A DNA stretch of 64,000 nucleotides, taken from the NCBI RefSeq assembly GCF_036511935.1, contig NZ_AP028878.1, positions 4,402,001 to 4,466,000 of the forward strand, in the 5' to 3' direction. The stretch is from Marinobacter nanhaiticus D15-8W (GTDB lineage: Bacteria; Pseudomonadota; Gammaproteobacteria; Pseudomonadales; Oleiphilaceae). The position numbers and the translations under genes were made by a program. Positions 8,879-17,253 of the stretch are shown in pieces (positions within the stretch are counted from its first letter, which is position 1; every line of letters begins with the position of its first letter). The notes beneath the pieces are model-generated. The model worked only from the letters and a program-made list of their open reading frames with translations. It searched no databases and was not told where the DNA came from.

Positions 8879-10255
8879 ATGAATTCCATCGTTAACGTCC
8901 CGGAGCATTTCTCCAATCGCATTCCCACCGTGGAATTTGAAGAACGCCGCTTCCAGGTCTTCACCGACCGCCAGCTCGACAAGATCGAAGCCATCCAGTC
9001 CCTGCCGGAAGATACACTGTTCGAGATGAAGGTCGTCTCCAGCGTTCTGCCTTTCCGGGTCAACGAATACGTCATCAACGAACTGATCGACTGGAACAAG
9101 GTCCCCAACGATCCGATCTACCAACTGGTGTTTCCCCAGCGCCAAATGCTTAAGCCCGAGCATTACGAACGCATGGCAGCGATGCACCGCAGCGGCGCCG
9201 ACAAAAAGGAAATCCAGGCGGTGGCCAAGGAGATTCGCGAGGAGCTGAACCCGCATCCCGCCGGCCAGATGCAGATGAACATGCCCACGCTCGATGGCGA
9301 AGTACTCGACGGCGTCCAGCACAAGTATCGCGAGACCGTGCTGTTCTTCCCGTCCCAGGGGCAGACCTGTCATTCCTACTGCACCTTTTGTTTCCGCTGG
9401 GCGCAGTTCGTCGGTGACAAGGACCTGAAGATGGCCAGCACCGACGCGGAAAAGCTCCACGGTTACCTGCACGAGCACACCGAGGTTACCGATCTGCTGG
9501 TTACCGGCGGCGACCCCATGGTCATGAAGACCAAGAACCTGGTGCAGTACCTGGAACCGCTGCTGGAGCCGGAGTTCGATCATATCCAGACCATCCGTAT
9601 CGGCACCAAGGCACTCACCTTCTGGCCGTACCGCTTCGTCACCGATAAGGACGCCGACGAGCTGATCGACCTGTTCGCGCGCCTGGTCGAAGGCGGCAAG
9701 CACGTAGCGATCATGGCGCACTACAACCACTGGCAGGAAATCACTACCGACATCGCCGAGGAAGCCATTCGCCGCATCCGCGCCACCGGCGCCGAGATCC
9801 GCGCCCAGGGCCCGCTGATCAAACACGTTAACGACGACGCCGAAGCCTGGTCGAAGATGTGGAAGAAGCAAGTCAAGCTTGGGATCATTCCCTACTACAT
9901 GTTCGTCGAGCGGGACACCGGCGCGAAGAACTACTTCGAGCTGCCACTGGCCGAAGCTTACGAGATCTATCGCGAAGCCATGAAGCAGGTCTCCGGCCTC
10001 GGTCGTACTGCTCGCGGGCCATCGATGAGCGCGGGGCCGGGCAAGGTGGAGGTCCAGGGCATCACCGAAATCAAGGGCGAGAAAGTCTTCGTCCTGCGCT
10101 TCCTCCAGGGCCGCAACCCAGACTGGGTACAACGTCCGTTCTTTGCCAAGTACAGCGATACCGCCACCTGGCTGCATGAGCTGGAACCGGCGTTCGGGGA
10201 AGAGAAATTCTTCTTTGAGGATGAGTACGAGGAGATGCGCCAAGGTAACGGCTAA
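8879..10255 (+). CDS. Lysine 2,3-aminomutase family radical SAM/PLP protein
   Basis: The 458-residue protein carries the radical SAM cluster motif CxxxCxxC (C164, C168, C171 in CHSYCTFCFRW). The following LLVTGGDPMVMKT block resembles the SAM-binding GGD segment of KamA/EpmB proteins. It is longer than EpmB, which acts on elongation factor P (about 340 residues), and closer in size to lysine 2,3-aminomutases, which make beta-lysine using PLP. No beta-lysine acetyltransferase (ablB) or lysine fermentation gene is adjacent, so the substrate is open. The start follows GAGGGAGG at good spacing, and a strong terminator follows. Family call firm; function uncertain. Confidence 0.85.
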   Translation: MNSIVNVPEHFSNRIPTVEFEERRFQVFTDRQLDKIEAIQSLPEDTLFEMKVVSSVLPFRVNEYVINELIDWNKVPNDPIYQLVFPQRQMLKPEHYERMAAMHRSGADKKEIQAVAKEIREELNPHPAGQMQMNMPTLDGEVLDGVQHKYRETVLFFPSQGQTCHSYCTFCFRWAQFVGDKDLKMASTDAEKLHGYLHEHTEVTDLLVTGGDPMVMKTKNLVQYLEPLLEPEFDHIQTIRIGTKALTFWPYRFVTDKDADELIDLFARLVEGGKHVAIMAHYNHWQEITTDIAEEAIRRIRATGAEIRAQGPLIKHVNDDAEAWSKMWKKQVKLGIIPYYMFVERDTGAKNYFELPLAEAYEIYREAMKQVSGLGRTARGPSMSAGPGKVEVQGITEIKGEKVFVLRFLQGRNPDWVQRPFFAKYSDTATWLHELEPAFGEEKFFFEDEYEEMRQGNG

Positions 10256-10273
10256 GGCGTTCGCCGCAAGATC

Positions 10274-10300
10274 AAAAGCCGGGCCGCGTGCCCGGCTTTT
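10274..10300 (+). terminator. Rho-independent terminator after kamA-family gene
   Basis: A perfect 11-bp stem AAAAGCCGGGC / GCCCGGCTTTT with a 5-base loop starts 19 bp after the stop codon and ends in a short T-run. Confidence 0.85.
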
Positions 10301-10341
10301 CTTTGGCCGATTGACTCATCACCTCAACCGACGCAGGAGCT

Positions 10342-10455
10342 AATGTAGCGGACGCTTTAGCTTCGGAGGCGCCTATGGCGCCCGGTCGCGACATGCGTGC
10401 TATACGGGTACTGGGGCACTGGCGTGCCCTCCGAAGCTAAAGCATCGGCTACATT
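10342..10455. repeat. Dispersed palindromic repeat, inverted pair (locus B)
   Basis: A forward unit from 10342 (AATGTAGC, GACGCTTTAGCTTCGGAG, then hairpin GGCGCC-tat-GGCGCC) faces a reverse unit ending at 10455 (CTCCGAAGCTAAAGC...GCTACATT). The two units point toward each other, the opposite arrangement to loci A and C. It lies between the 3' ends of the kamA-family gene and the HNH gene. Confidence 0.7.
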
Positions 10456-10475
10456 CTTGCGGCAACCGTCGAGCC

Positions 10476-10808
10476 TTACCCTCGTCGCTGACGTTTAGGT
10501 ATGAACCCCTCCGGCTTGTCCTTCAGCCAGTCCACGAACGCCCGAAGCTCATCAATCTCCAACAATTTCTCGCGGGTATTGAAGGTCATGCCCAACTCAT
10601 ACTCCGAGCAGGCCGCATGAATCGCGTTGTGGCAGGGACGGCATACCCACAGGGTGCGGGTAATCATGTCTTCGCGGGTAAACAGCTTCTGGAAGCGTTT
10701 CTTGCTGTGTAAGCGGCGGGGAATCAGGTGGTGCCGTGTGAGCTTCGCCACCGGGCGTCGACAAAGCTCACAGGCCTCGGGCTGCGGCGGGAGCTTAAGC
10801 ATCGTCAT
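10476..10808 (-). CDS. Small HNH-type zinc-finger nuclease-like protein
   Basis: The 110-residue protein has a CELC pair near residue 13, a histidine pair in TRHHLIPRRLH near 30, and CRPCHNAIH near 55-65. This is the Cys-His pattern of a zinc-stabilised HNH (beta-beta-alpha-metal) domain. Such small HNH proteins may nick DNA or be structural; no substrate can be named. It begins 27 bp after the thioredoxin-domain gene on the same strand, so co-transcription is likely. An AGGA lies about 10 bases before the first ATG; a second ATG two codons on is possible. Confidence 0.75.
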   Translation of the reverse strand: MTMLKLPPQPEACELCRRPVAKLTRHHLIPRRLHSKKRFQKLFTREDMITRTLWVCRPCHNAIHAACSEYELGMTFNTREKLLEIDELRAFVDWLKDKPEGFIPKRQRRG

Positions 10809-10835
10809 GATGCTGCTGTCCTGCCGATCAGGTCG

Positions 10836-11699
10836 TTAATGCATGAGGGTATACAGCTTGCGGCGGTAGGTGCGTACATCCGGATTGTTGTTGCCCAGTT
10901 TGTCGAAGAGCTCCACCAGGGTGGTCTTGGCCACGCCGTCCTTGTAATTGGCGTCCACCTGCATCAGGCGAATCAACAACTCCATCGCCTCGGCATTGTT
11001 CTCCTTCAATACGTGCTGGATCGCCAATTGGTGCAGTGCCTCGCAATCCTTTGGGTCGGCCTTCAGACGCTTCTCCAACTCAGCGACCGGCGGCAGTTGA
11101 CCAGCCTGCTCCATGAACTTCAGGCGGGCGATCAATTGGCGTGCGTGGGGCTGAAGTTTGTCTTCAGGCGCCAGGCTGTCGAGGATCTGTTGCGCAGTTT
11201 CCGCATCACCCAGTTCCGCCTTGATCTGGGCCAGGTCGATCAGCACCGCGGTGTCATTCGGGTCCTGCTGATTAAGGGTCGTCAGGATAGCCAACGCGCC
11301 ATCCAGGTCCCCTTCCTCCCACAAACGGTTGGCCTTGTCGTGCGGGTTTTCTTCGGGAGGCTCGACGTATTTATCCAGCACTTTGCGTACTTCGCCTTCT
11401 GGCAACGCACCGTTGAAGCCATCCACCGCCTGGCCGTTCTGTATTAAAAGTACGGTGGGCAGACTCCGTACGCCCAGGTGACCGGTGAGCTCCTGCTGCT
11501 GGTCAGCGTTGACCTTGGCCAGGGTAAAAGCCCCCTTGTACTCGTTGGCGAGGCGTTCCAGCACCGGCATCAACTGCTTGCAGGGCTCGCACCAGTCGGC
11601 CCAGACATCCACCAGCACCGGTGCCTGCATGGAGGCCTGCAAGACCTTTTCCTGGAAGTTCTCGAGGGTGGCATCGAAGATGTAGGACGTCTCACTCAT
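10836..11699 (-). CDS. cnoX: Thioredoxin-domain co-chaperone, CnoX/YbbN type
   Basis: The 287 residues comprise an N-terminal thioredoxin fold (about 1-110) followed by TPR-like helical repeats, the layout of CnoX (YbbN), a holdase that protects proteins from oxidation and hands them to GroEL. The active site is W-CEPC-K (C37, C40), a true CxxC; Escherichia coli CnoX has SxxC, so this version may be redox active. A sigma32-like promoter lies upstream (11761-11788), in line with heat-shock control of the family. It is divergent from lon, with HNH downstream. Confidence 0.88.
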   Translation of the reverse strand: MSETSYIFDATLENFQEKVLQASMQAPVLVDVWADWCEPCKQLMPVLERLANEYKGAFTLAKVNADQQQELTGHLGVRSLPTVLLIQNGQAVDGFNGALPEGEVRKVLDKYVEPPEENPHDKANRLWEEGDLDGALAILTTLNQQDPNDTAVLIDLAQIKAELGDAETAQQILDSLAPEDKLQPHARQLIARLKFMEQAGQLPPVAELEKRLKADPKDCEALHQLAIQHVLKENNAEAMELLIRLMQVDANYKDGVAKTTLVELFDKLGNNNPDVRTYRRKLYTLMH

Positions 11700-11760
11700 G
11701 GCGCAAACCTTGTCTGTTATCGGGAACGAATGGAATCCGAAGGCTCTTAACGAACGTCTA

Positions 11761-11788
11761 CTATGGAGTCAACGGCGTCAAATTCAAG
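11761..11788 (-). promoter_or_regulatory. Candidate sigma32 promoter of cnoX
   Basis: Read on the minus strand: CTTGAA, 14 bases, then CTCCATAG. The consensus is CTTGAA-N13-17-CCCCATNT. It ends about 60 bp before the cnoX start. A second CTTGAA facing lon (11802-11807) forms an inverted repeat with this one, but its -10 is poor. Confidence 0.5.
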
Positions 11789-11866
11789 TTTCGCACCTGC
11801 GCTTGAAATTCCAGGCCACGCCGTCACATACGGATGATATCGGTTCACTTCGTAAAAGGATGCAGA

Positions 11867-14302
11867 GTGACAATGACAGACTCACGCCACGACGACGATG
11901 AAACCATGGAATACATCGGCAAGGACGAGAACCGGCAAAGCCTGGCACTTCCCCAGCAATCCATGCCGAAACGCATGTACGTTTTGCCGGTACAAAACCG
12001 CCCGTTCTTTCCGGCCCAGGTTCAGCCGGTCGTGGTGAACCAGGATCCCTGGCAGGAAACGCTCAAGCGGGTCGGTGAAACCGACCATCACATTCTCGGG
12101 CTCTGCTTTGTCGACTCGGACGAAGAGATGAGTGTTCCCGAAAGCGACGACCTGGAGATTATGGGCTGCGCGGTAAGGGTCCACCAGACCCAGCGCGAGA
12201 GCGGCAAGATCCAGTTCATCGCGCAGGGCCTGCAGCGTTTCCGTATTGTCCAGTGGTTGCGTCGCAAGCCTCCCTACCTGGTGGAAGTCAGCTATCCGCA
12301 GGAACCTGAGGAAGAAGCCGACGAGCTCAAGGCCTACACCCTGGCCATTATCAGCGCCATCAAGGATTTGTTGCGCACCAACCCGCTTTACGGCGAAGAG
12401 GTGAAACAGTACCTGTCCCGCTTTGGGCCGGACGACAGCTCGCCACTCGCTGACTTTGGCGCCTCCATGACCAGTGCCAAGGGACCGGAGCTGCAGGATG
12501 TGCTCAACACCGTGCCGCTACTGCGCCGCATGGAGAAGGTCCTGCTGCTGATGCGCAAGGAGCAGGAAGTCGCCCGCCTGCAGGCCGAAATCAACGACGA
12601 AGTGAATACCAAGGTGCAGAAGCACCAGCGGGAGTTCTTCCTGCGCGAGCAACTCAAGGTCATCCAGCGTGAGTTGGGCATGTCGAAGGACGACAAGACC
12701 GCGGACGTGGAGCGGTTCAAAACCCGCATGGAAGAACTTGAGCCGCCCGAGCACGTCCAGCAGCGCTTCGACGATGAAGTTCAGAAGCTCTCCGTACTGG
12801 AACAGGGGTCTCCGGAATACGGCGTCACCCGAAATTACCTGGACTGGCTGACCAACGTGCCCTGGGGCAGGTACTCCGAGGACCACTTCGACCTCGGCGC
12901 TGCTCGCCAGGTATTGGATCGGGACCACGATGGCCTGGAGGACGTCAAGGATCGCATTGTCGAGTTCCTGGCGGAAGGTGCCTACCGGGGCGAGGTCTCC
13001 GGTTCGATCATCCTGCTGGTTGGCCCGCCCGGCGTTGGCAAGACGTCCATTGGCCGCTCCGTGGCCGACGCGTTGGGCCGCAAGTTCTACCGTTTCAGCC
13101 TCGGCGGCATGCGCGACGAAGCGGAAATCAAGGGCCACCGCCGTACCTATATTGGCGCCATGCCCGGCAAGTTGGTGCAGGCACTGAAGGACTCCCAAGT
13201 GTCGAATCCAGTAATCATGCTGGACGAAATCGACAAGGTTGGCGCCTCGTTTCAGGGCGATCCCGCCTCAGCCCTGCTGGAAACCCTAGACCCGGAACAG
13301 AACCGCGACTTCCTCGATCATTACTTGGATGTCCGCATGGATTTGTCGAAGGTGCTGTTCATTTGCACCGCCAACGTCCTCGATACTATCCCGCGGCCGT
13401 TGCTCGACCGCATGGACGTAATTCGACTCTCCGGCTACATCACCGAGGAAAAGCTGGCCATTGCCAAGCATCACCTGCTACCGCGATTGCTCAAACGCGC
13501 CGGCCTGCTCAAGAAGCAGCTCAATATCACCGATGCGGCCGTGCGGCAGGTGATCGAGGGTTACGCCCGGGAATCCGGTGTTCGCAACCTGGAGAAAACG
13601 CTGCACAAGATTGTGCGCAAGGGCATCGTCAAGCTGCTCGATGATCCGGACAAGCCGGTCAAGGTGGGGGTCAGCGATCTGCCTGACTATCTCGGCCAGC
13701 CTTTCTTCAAGAAAGAGAAGTCCCTCAAAGGCGTCGGCGTGGTTACCGGCCTGGCCTGGACCGCCATGGGCGGTGCCACGTTGAGCATTGAAGCGTCACG
13801 CATCCACGCCAGCCAACGGGGATTCAAGCTCACTGGCCAGTTGGGCGACGTGATGCGTGAGTCGGCGGAAATCGCCTACAGCTATGTTTCGTCCAACCTG
13901 AAACGCTACAAGGGCGACCCGACATTCTTCGACAAGTCCTTCGTGCACCTGCACGTACCCGAGGGGGCGACGCCAAAGGACGGGCCCAGTGCAGGCGTCA
14001 CCATGGCCACCGCGCTGCTCTCGATTGCCCGCGGTGAAGCGCCGCAGTCCGGCATTGCGATGACCGGCGAACTCACGTTGACCGGTCAGGTGCTGCCTGT
14101 CGGAGGTATTCGCGAGAAGGTGATCGCCGCACGGCGCCAGAAGATCAGCACGCTGGTCCTGCCGGAAGCCAACCGGGGGGACTACGAAGAACTACCGGCC
14201 TACTTGAAGGAGGGGATCGAGGTGCATTTCGCCAAACATTTCTCCGACGTCTACACGGTCTGCTTTGGCCACAAGACCCGGGCCGGTGCGAGTGTACACT
14301 GA
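11867..14302 (+). CDS. lon: ATP-dependent Lon protease
   Basis: Lon degrades misfolded and regulatory proteins in the cytoplasm. The protein has an N-terminal substrate domain, a coiled middle segment, an AAA+ ATPase with Walker A GPPGVGKTS at about 386, and a C-terminal protease with catalytic Ser in PKDGPSAG (S708) and Lys in REKVIAARR (K751). The 43-residue Ser-Lys spacing is normal. GTG at 11867 is chosen because AAGGA lies 6 bases before it; ATG at 11873 (MTDSRH) is also possible. The N-terminal half differs from the Escherichia coli housekeeping Lon, so a second lon elsewhere would not surprise; that is inference. Confidence 0.95.
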   Translation: MTMTDSRHDDDETMEYIGKDENRQSLALPQQSMPKRMYVLPVQNRPFFPAQVQPVVVNQDPWQETLKRVGETDHHILGLCFVDSDEEMSVPESDDLEIMGCAVRVHQTQRESGKIQFIAQGLQRFRIVQWLRRKPPYLVEVSYPQEPEEEADELKAYTLAIISAIKDLLRTNPLYGEEVKQYLSRFGPDDSSPLADFGASMTSAKGPELQDVLNTVPLLRRMEKVLLLMRKEQEVARLQAEINDEVNTKVQKHQREFFLREQLKVIQRELGMSKDDKTADVERFKTRMEELEPPEHVQQRFDDEVQKLSVLEQGSPEYGVTRNYLDWLTNVPWGRYSEDHFDLGAARQVLDRDHDGLEDVKDRIVEFLAEGAYRGEVSGSIILLVGPPGVGKTSIGRSVADALGRKFYRFSLGGMRDEAEIKGHRRTYIGAMPGKLVQALKDSQVSNPVIMLDEIDKVGASFQGDPASALLETLDPEQNRDFLDHYLDVRMDLSKVLFICTANVLDTIPRPLLDRMDVIRLSGYITEEKLAIAKHHLLPRLLKRAGLLKKQLNITDAAVRQVIEGYARESGVRNLEKTLHKIVRKGIVKLLDDPDKPVKVGVSDLPDYLGQPFFKKEKSLKGVGVVTGLAWTAMGGATLSIEASRIHASQRGFKLTGQLGDVMRESAEIAYSYVSSNLKRYKGDPTFFDKSFVHLHVPEGATPKDGPSAGVTMATALLSIARGEAPQSGIAMTGELTLTGQVLPVGGIREKVIAARRQKISTLVLPEANRGDYEELPAYLKEGIEVHFAKHFSDVYTVCFGHKTRAGASVH

Positions 14303-14479
14303 GCGGCGTGTAGTATTTTTACGACAACCCCTGTAGCCCTTGCAATCACAGGGCTGCAGGGTCGGGGGAAACCCGTACGCGCAATCCACTATGGCTGGAA
14401 TACCGAGCGATCCTTACACTTCTAATCATTGGATTCATCGCAATCGCGTCGAATTCCTGTCATCTGAGAAGAGCCCATT
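14303..14479 (+). other. Structured lon 3' region
   Basis: Between lon and its terminator lies 177 bp without a gene. It holds a near-perfect 12-bp hairpin CCCTGTAGCCCT (14329-14340) / AGGGCTGCAGGG (14350-14361), one mismatch, followed by CGGG-ggaaa-CCCG. It could be a 3' UTR or a small RNA ending at the 14480 terminator. No promoter was recognised. Confidence 0.4.
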
Positions 14480-14507
14480 AGGCGCCACGTTTGTGGCGCC
14501 TTTTTTT
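14480..14507 (+). terminator. Rho-independent terminator after lon
   Basis: AGGCGCCAC-gttt-GTGGCGCCT (9-bp perfect stem) is followed by seven T. The T-run serves only the plus strand, so it ends lon-region transcripts. Confidence 0.9.
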
Positions 14508-14559
14508 ATGCTCGCATTTTTGCCCGCACGCCGATTACGTACGGGCAATCTCCGCAAAA

Positions 14560-16131
14560 CTACCGCTTGCCGATGAAACGGGCGACCAAGTCATGCAGAC
14601 CTCGGGAGAACTGCTTAAGCTCGTTACTGACCTTATCCGCCTTGTCAGCCCTGTCAGTACTACTGTCTGCCAGTTCAGCGATGTTGACCACCTGGCGGTT
14701 GATCTCTTCGGAAACCTGACTCTGTTGCTCCACCGCCGCCGACATCTGCAGGAAACGGTCGGTAATACGGCTGATGGACTCGACGATCTCGCTCAGGGTA
14801 CGCTCGGCCTCGCGCACCTTGTCCAACCCGGAGCCTGCCACGATCTCGCCTTCGCGAGCGGCGTTGACCGCTGATCCAACCTGCTTGCGAAAATCCTCAA
14901 CAACGTTGTGGATACGACTGGTGGAATCCCGGGTCCGGGCTGCCAGCGACCTCACTTCATCCGCAACCACGGCAAAGCCGCGTCCCTGTTCACCGGCACG
15001 AGCGGCCTCGATCGCCGCATTCAATGCCAACAGGTTCGTCTGGTCGGCGATATCCGAGATCAGGTTGGCGGCCTCGCCAATGCTCTCGGTAGACTGACCC
15101 AGGGCCTCGACGGCATTGCCGACCTCGTGCACGCGCTCGACCAGGGTCTCGATCGACTTCAGCGCTTCCCGGGAGAGCTTGGAACCTTGGGCGGCATGAT
15201 CGTTGGCGGCTTCCGCTTCCTTGGCGTTACGCCCGACGTTTTCAGCCACCTCATGGATCGAGGCTGTCATTTCGTTGATCGCCGACGCGGTCTGGTCAGT
15301 CTCGGCACGCTGCTTGGCGATATAACTCGCCCCTTCGCTGATGGCATCGTGACTGGTCTTGGCATGGCCCGCCAGGATATGGGCCTGATCCTCGATACGC
15401 GCCAGGGCAGTGCGCAGGCGTGCCTGCTCGCTAATCAGCAGCATAGCCAACTGGCCGAAACGCCCGCGCTGGTCGGTATAGGTCATCGCGATCAAGGGAT
15501 CGGTGAAGGCATCGTCCCGCAAACTCACCAACTGCTTCATCTGGCCGTCGATCATCCCTCGCAGCGTCAGACCAGCGACGATATGTCCAGCCACGACAAC
15601 GCCAATAGCCACTGCTGGCGATGCCCACAGGATGGCGGCAACGCTAGCGATCAATGACAGCGCCAGCGGCAGCGCAACCAAGAATACATTACGCAGGTTG
15701 GCCAGCTGGACAACGCTACTCTTGCCGCCGTTAAGCTGTTTGTAGAGCTTCTCCGCCCGACCAACCTGATCACGGGTCGGAGCGGTACGCACCGACTCGT
15801 AACCGACCATCTGGCCGTTCTCGTGTACCGGCGTGACGTAGGCGCTGACCCAATAGTGGTCGCCGTTCTTACAGCGATTCTTGACCACGCCCATCCATGC
15901 TTTGCCAGCCTTTAGCGTGTCCCACATATGTTTGAACACCGAAGGTGGCATATCCGGATGGCGAATGATGTTATGGGCCTGGCCGATCAGTTCCTCACGG
16001 TCAAAACCACTGATCGCCACGAACTCATCGTTGCAATAGGTGATAACGCCCTTGAGGTTGGTAGTGGTGATCAGACGACCACCATCTGCCATCCTGACTT
16101 CGCGCTGGGTGACGGGGAGATTTTTACGCAT
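14560..16131 (-). CDS. Aer-like PAS methyl-accepting chemoreceptor
   Basis: The 523 residues begin with a single PAS domain (about 10-125; [10 protein letters not shown] and [10 protein letters not shown] are typical of Aer-type PAS). Two hydrophobic segments follow at about 150-190 with no periplasmic domain, then a cytoplasmic signalling domain with the hairpin tip [19 protein letters not shown]. This is the Aer aerotaxis layout, in which FAD in PAS senses redox and the tip controls CheA. A sigma28 promoter directly upstream supports membership of the flagellar regulon. No other chemotaxis genes are adjacent. FAD binding is inferred from family. Confidence 0.88.
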   Translation of the reverse strand: MRKNLPVTQREVRMADGGRLITTTNLKGVITYCNDEFVAISGFDREELIGQAHNIIRHPDMPPSVFKHMWDTLKAGKAWMGVVKNRCKNGDHYWVSAYVTPVHENGQMVGYESVRTAPTRDQVGRAEKLYKQLNGGKSSVVQLANLRNVFLVALPLALSLIASVAAILWASPAVAIGVVVAGHIVAGLTLRGMIDGQMKQLVSLRDDAFTDPLIAMTYTDQRGRFGQLAMLLISEQARLRTALARIEDQAHILAGHAKTSHDAISEGASYIAKQRAETDQTASAINEMTASIHEVAENVGRNAKEAEAANDHAAQGSKLSREALKSIETLVERVHEVGNAVEALGQSTESIGEAANLISDIADQTNLLALNAAIEAARAGEQGRGFAVVADEVRSLAARTRDSTSRIHNVVEDFRKQVGSAVNAAREGEIVAGSGLDKVREAERTLSEIVESISRITDRFLQMSAAVEQQSQVSEEINRQVVNIAELADSSTDRADKADKVSNELKQFSRGLHDLVARFIGKR

Positions 16132-16159
16132 AGCAGCAGCTCATCAATTATTTGTCGTC

Positions 16160-16186
16160 GTATCGGCCGAATCCTTCGAACCTTTA
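16160..16186 (-). promoter_or_regulatory. Sigma28 (FliA) promoter of the Aer-like gene
   Basis: On the minus strand: TAAAGGTT, 11 bases, GCCGATAC. The FliA consensus is TAAAGTTT-N11-GCCGATAA. Fourteen of sixteen positions match with exact spacing, and the start codon is 28 bp downstream. Confidence 0.7.
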
Positions 16187-16330
16187 CTACAAAATATAGA
16201 CTCTGGAATGCGTTGATTGTGATCGCGCAGCCCAGGCGATTTCGCGCAATAGACACGAAAAACCGGGCCGGCAATATAGGGAAAGTGCGAAATTAGTAGG
16301 ATTGCTAATCGACTAATGTCGGAGGAAGGA

Positions 16331-16840
16331 TCAACCTGACTGACGTTTCTTCTGGGCCTTCCAGCCGTCCTCACGGTTGACGGGCCCGACATCGAGCAGC
16401 GGCGAGGCGTCGATTTCGTCGGCATCCATCATGTTCGCAACCCGCTGCAGCGCGGCGACGATCATGCTCTGCTCCCACTCATGAAGGTTCTGGAACTTCT
16501 GGATGAACTCTTCCTGCAGCGGCTGCGGGGCCGACGCCAGGAGGTCGGCACCTTCTTCGGTAAGGTGGGCGTGAACCTTGCGCTTGTCCGAGGTACTGCG
16601 TACTCGATAAACCAGCTTGCGATGCTCAAGGCGGTCAAGGATCGTGGTCACCGTCGCCTGACTCAAGCTCACCTTGTCGGCAATGGTGCCGATCGTGACT
16701 TGGCCCAGGTCGCGAATGGTGCGCATGATCAACAATTGCGGCGCCGTAAGTCCGGCATTTTTACTGAGTCGCTTCGAATGAAGATCAGTCGCGCGAATGA
16801 CACGCCTGAGAGCGACAAGCACCTGCTCATAATTATTCAT
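16331..16840 (-). CDS. MarR family transcriptional regulator
   Basis: The winged-helix repressor-type protein is 169 residues if it begins MNNYEQVLVALRRV. It has a helix-turn-helix around LSQATVTTILDRLE and the wing motif DKRKVHAHLTEEG (DxRxxxxxLT). The ATG at 16840 is chosen because GTGGA precedes it and because the family usually starts there; an in-frame ATG at 16891 and a longer extension to 16993 lack good ribosome sites. MarR proteins of this size control efflux, aromatic catabolism or osmolyte genes such as ectoine, but the neighbours (Aer, a TPR protein) do not show a target. Confidence 0.85.
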   Translation of the reverse strand: MNNYEQVLVALRRVIRATDLHSKRLSKNAGLTAPQLLIMRTIRDLGQVTIGTIADKVSLSQATVTTILDRLEHRKLVYRVRSTSDKRKVHAHLTEEGADLLASAPQPLQEEFIQKFQNLHEWEQSMIVAALQRVANMMDADEIDASPLLDVGPVNREDGWKAQKKRQSG

Positions 16841-17253
16841 GACTGTATTCCACTCTGCCGGATCGGCAAGTTCGCGATTATAAAGCCCCATCTTTTTTGA
16901 GTACAAAACTTTCTCGTCAAATATTACTACCCTGTTTGACCCGTAAGACGCTTGGGGAAAGGCCGGCATGGAGGTTGCCAGTCTTTTCAGCACTATACTT
17001 CAGCGCAGATCGCCCCGGGTATGCAGGCGGGGTCACGAAACATTATTTATAACTCTAACTATTTATTCGCTTAAAGTCTAATCAGAAGCTTTAACAGGCC
17101 TTTGCCTCATACCGTCGGCTGAGGCACTATGCTGGAGTCTTGCGCCCAACGCGCCTTCAAAGGACTGCGCTGGCGCCCCATTGAACGTTTATGCTTCAAA
17201 ATACATTCATGCGCCCAAACACGTTTGTGCTTTAAGACAACCGCAGGATTGCC
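16841..17253. other. Divergent intergenic region, marR / TPR gene
   Basis: No gene is seen. It contains an AT-rich stretch (about 17037-17085) and a perfect inverted repeat TGCCTCA (17103-17109) / TGAGGCA (17120-17126) directly followed by TATGCT. This could be a MarR-type operator at a promoter; no matching -35 was found. Confidence 0.4.

Noticed and set aside
8735..10243. 502-codon minus-strand frame over the kamA-family gene
   Set aside because: The plus-strand gene has the CxxxCxxC motif, a strong ribosome site and a terminator; the minus frame has none of these.
11802..11829. Sigma32 promoter for lon on the plus strand
   Set aside because: CTTGAA is present but no CCCCAT-like -10 occurs at the required spacing.
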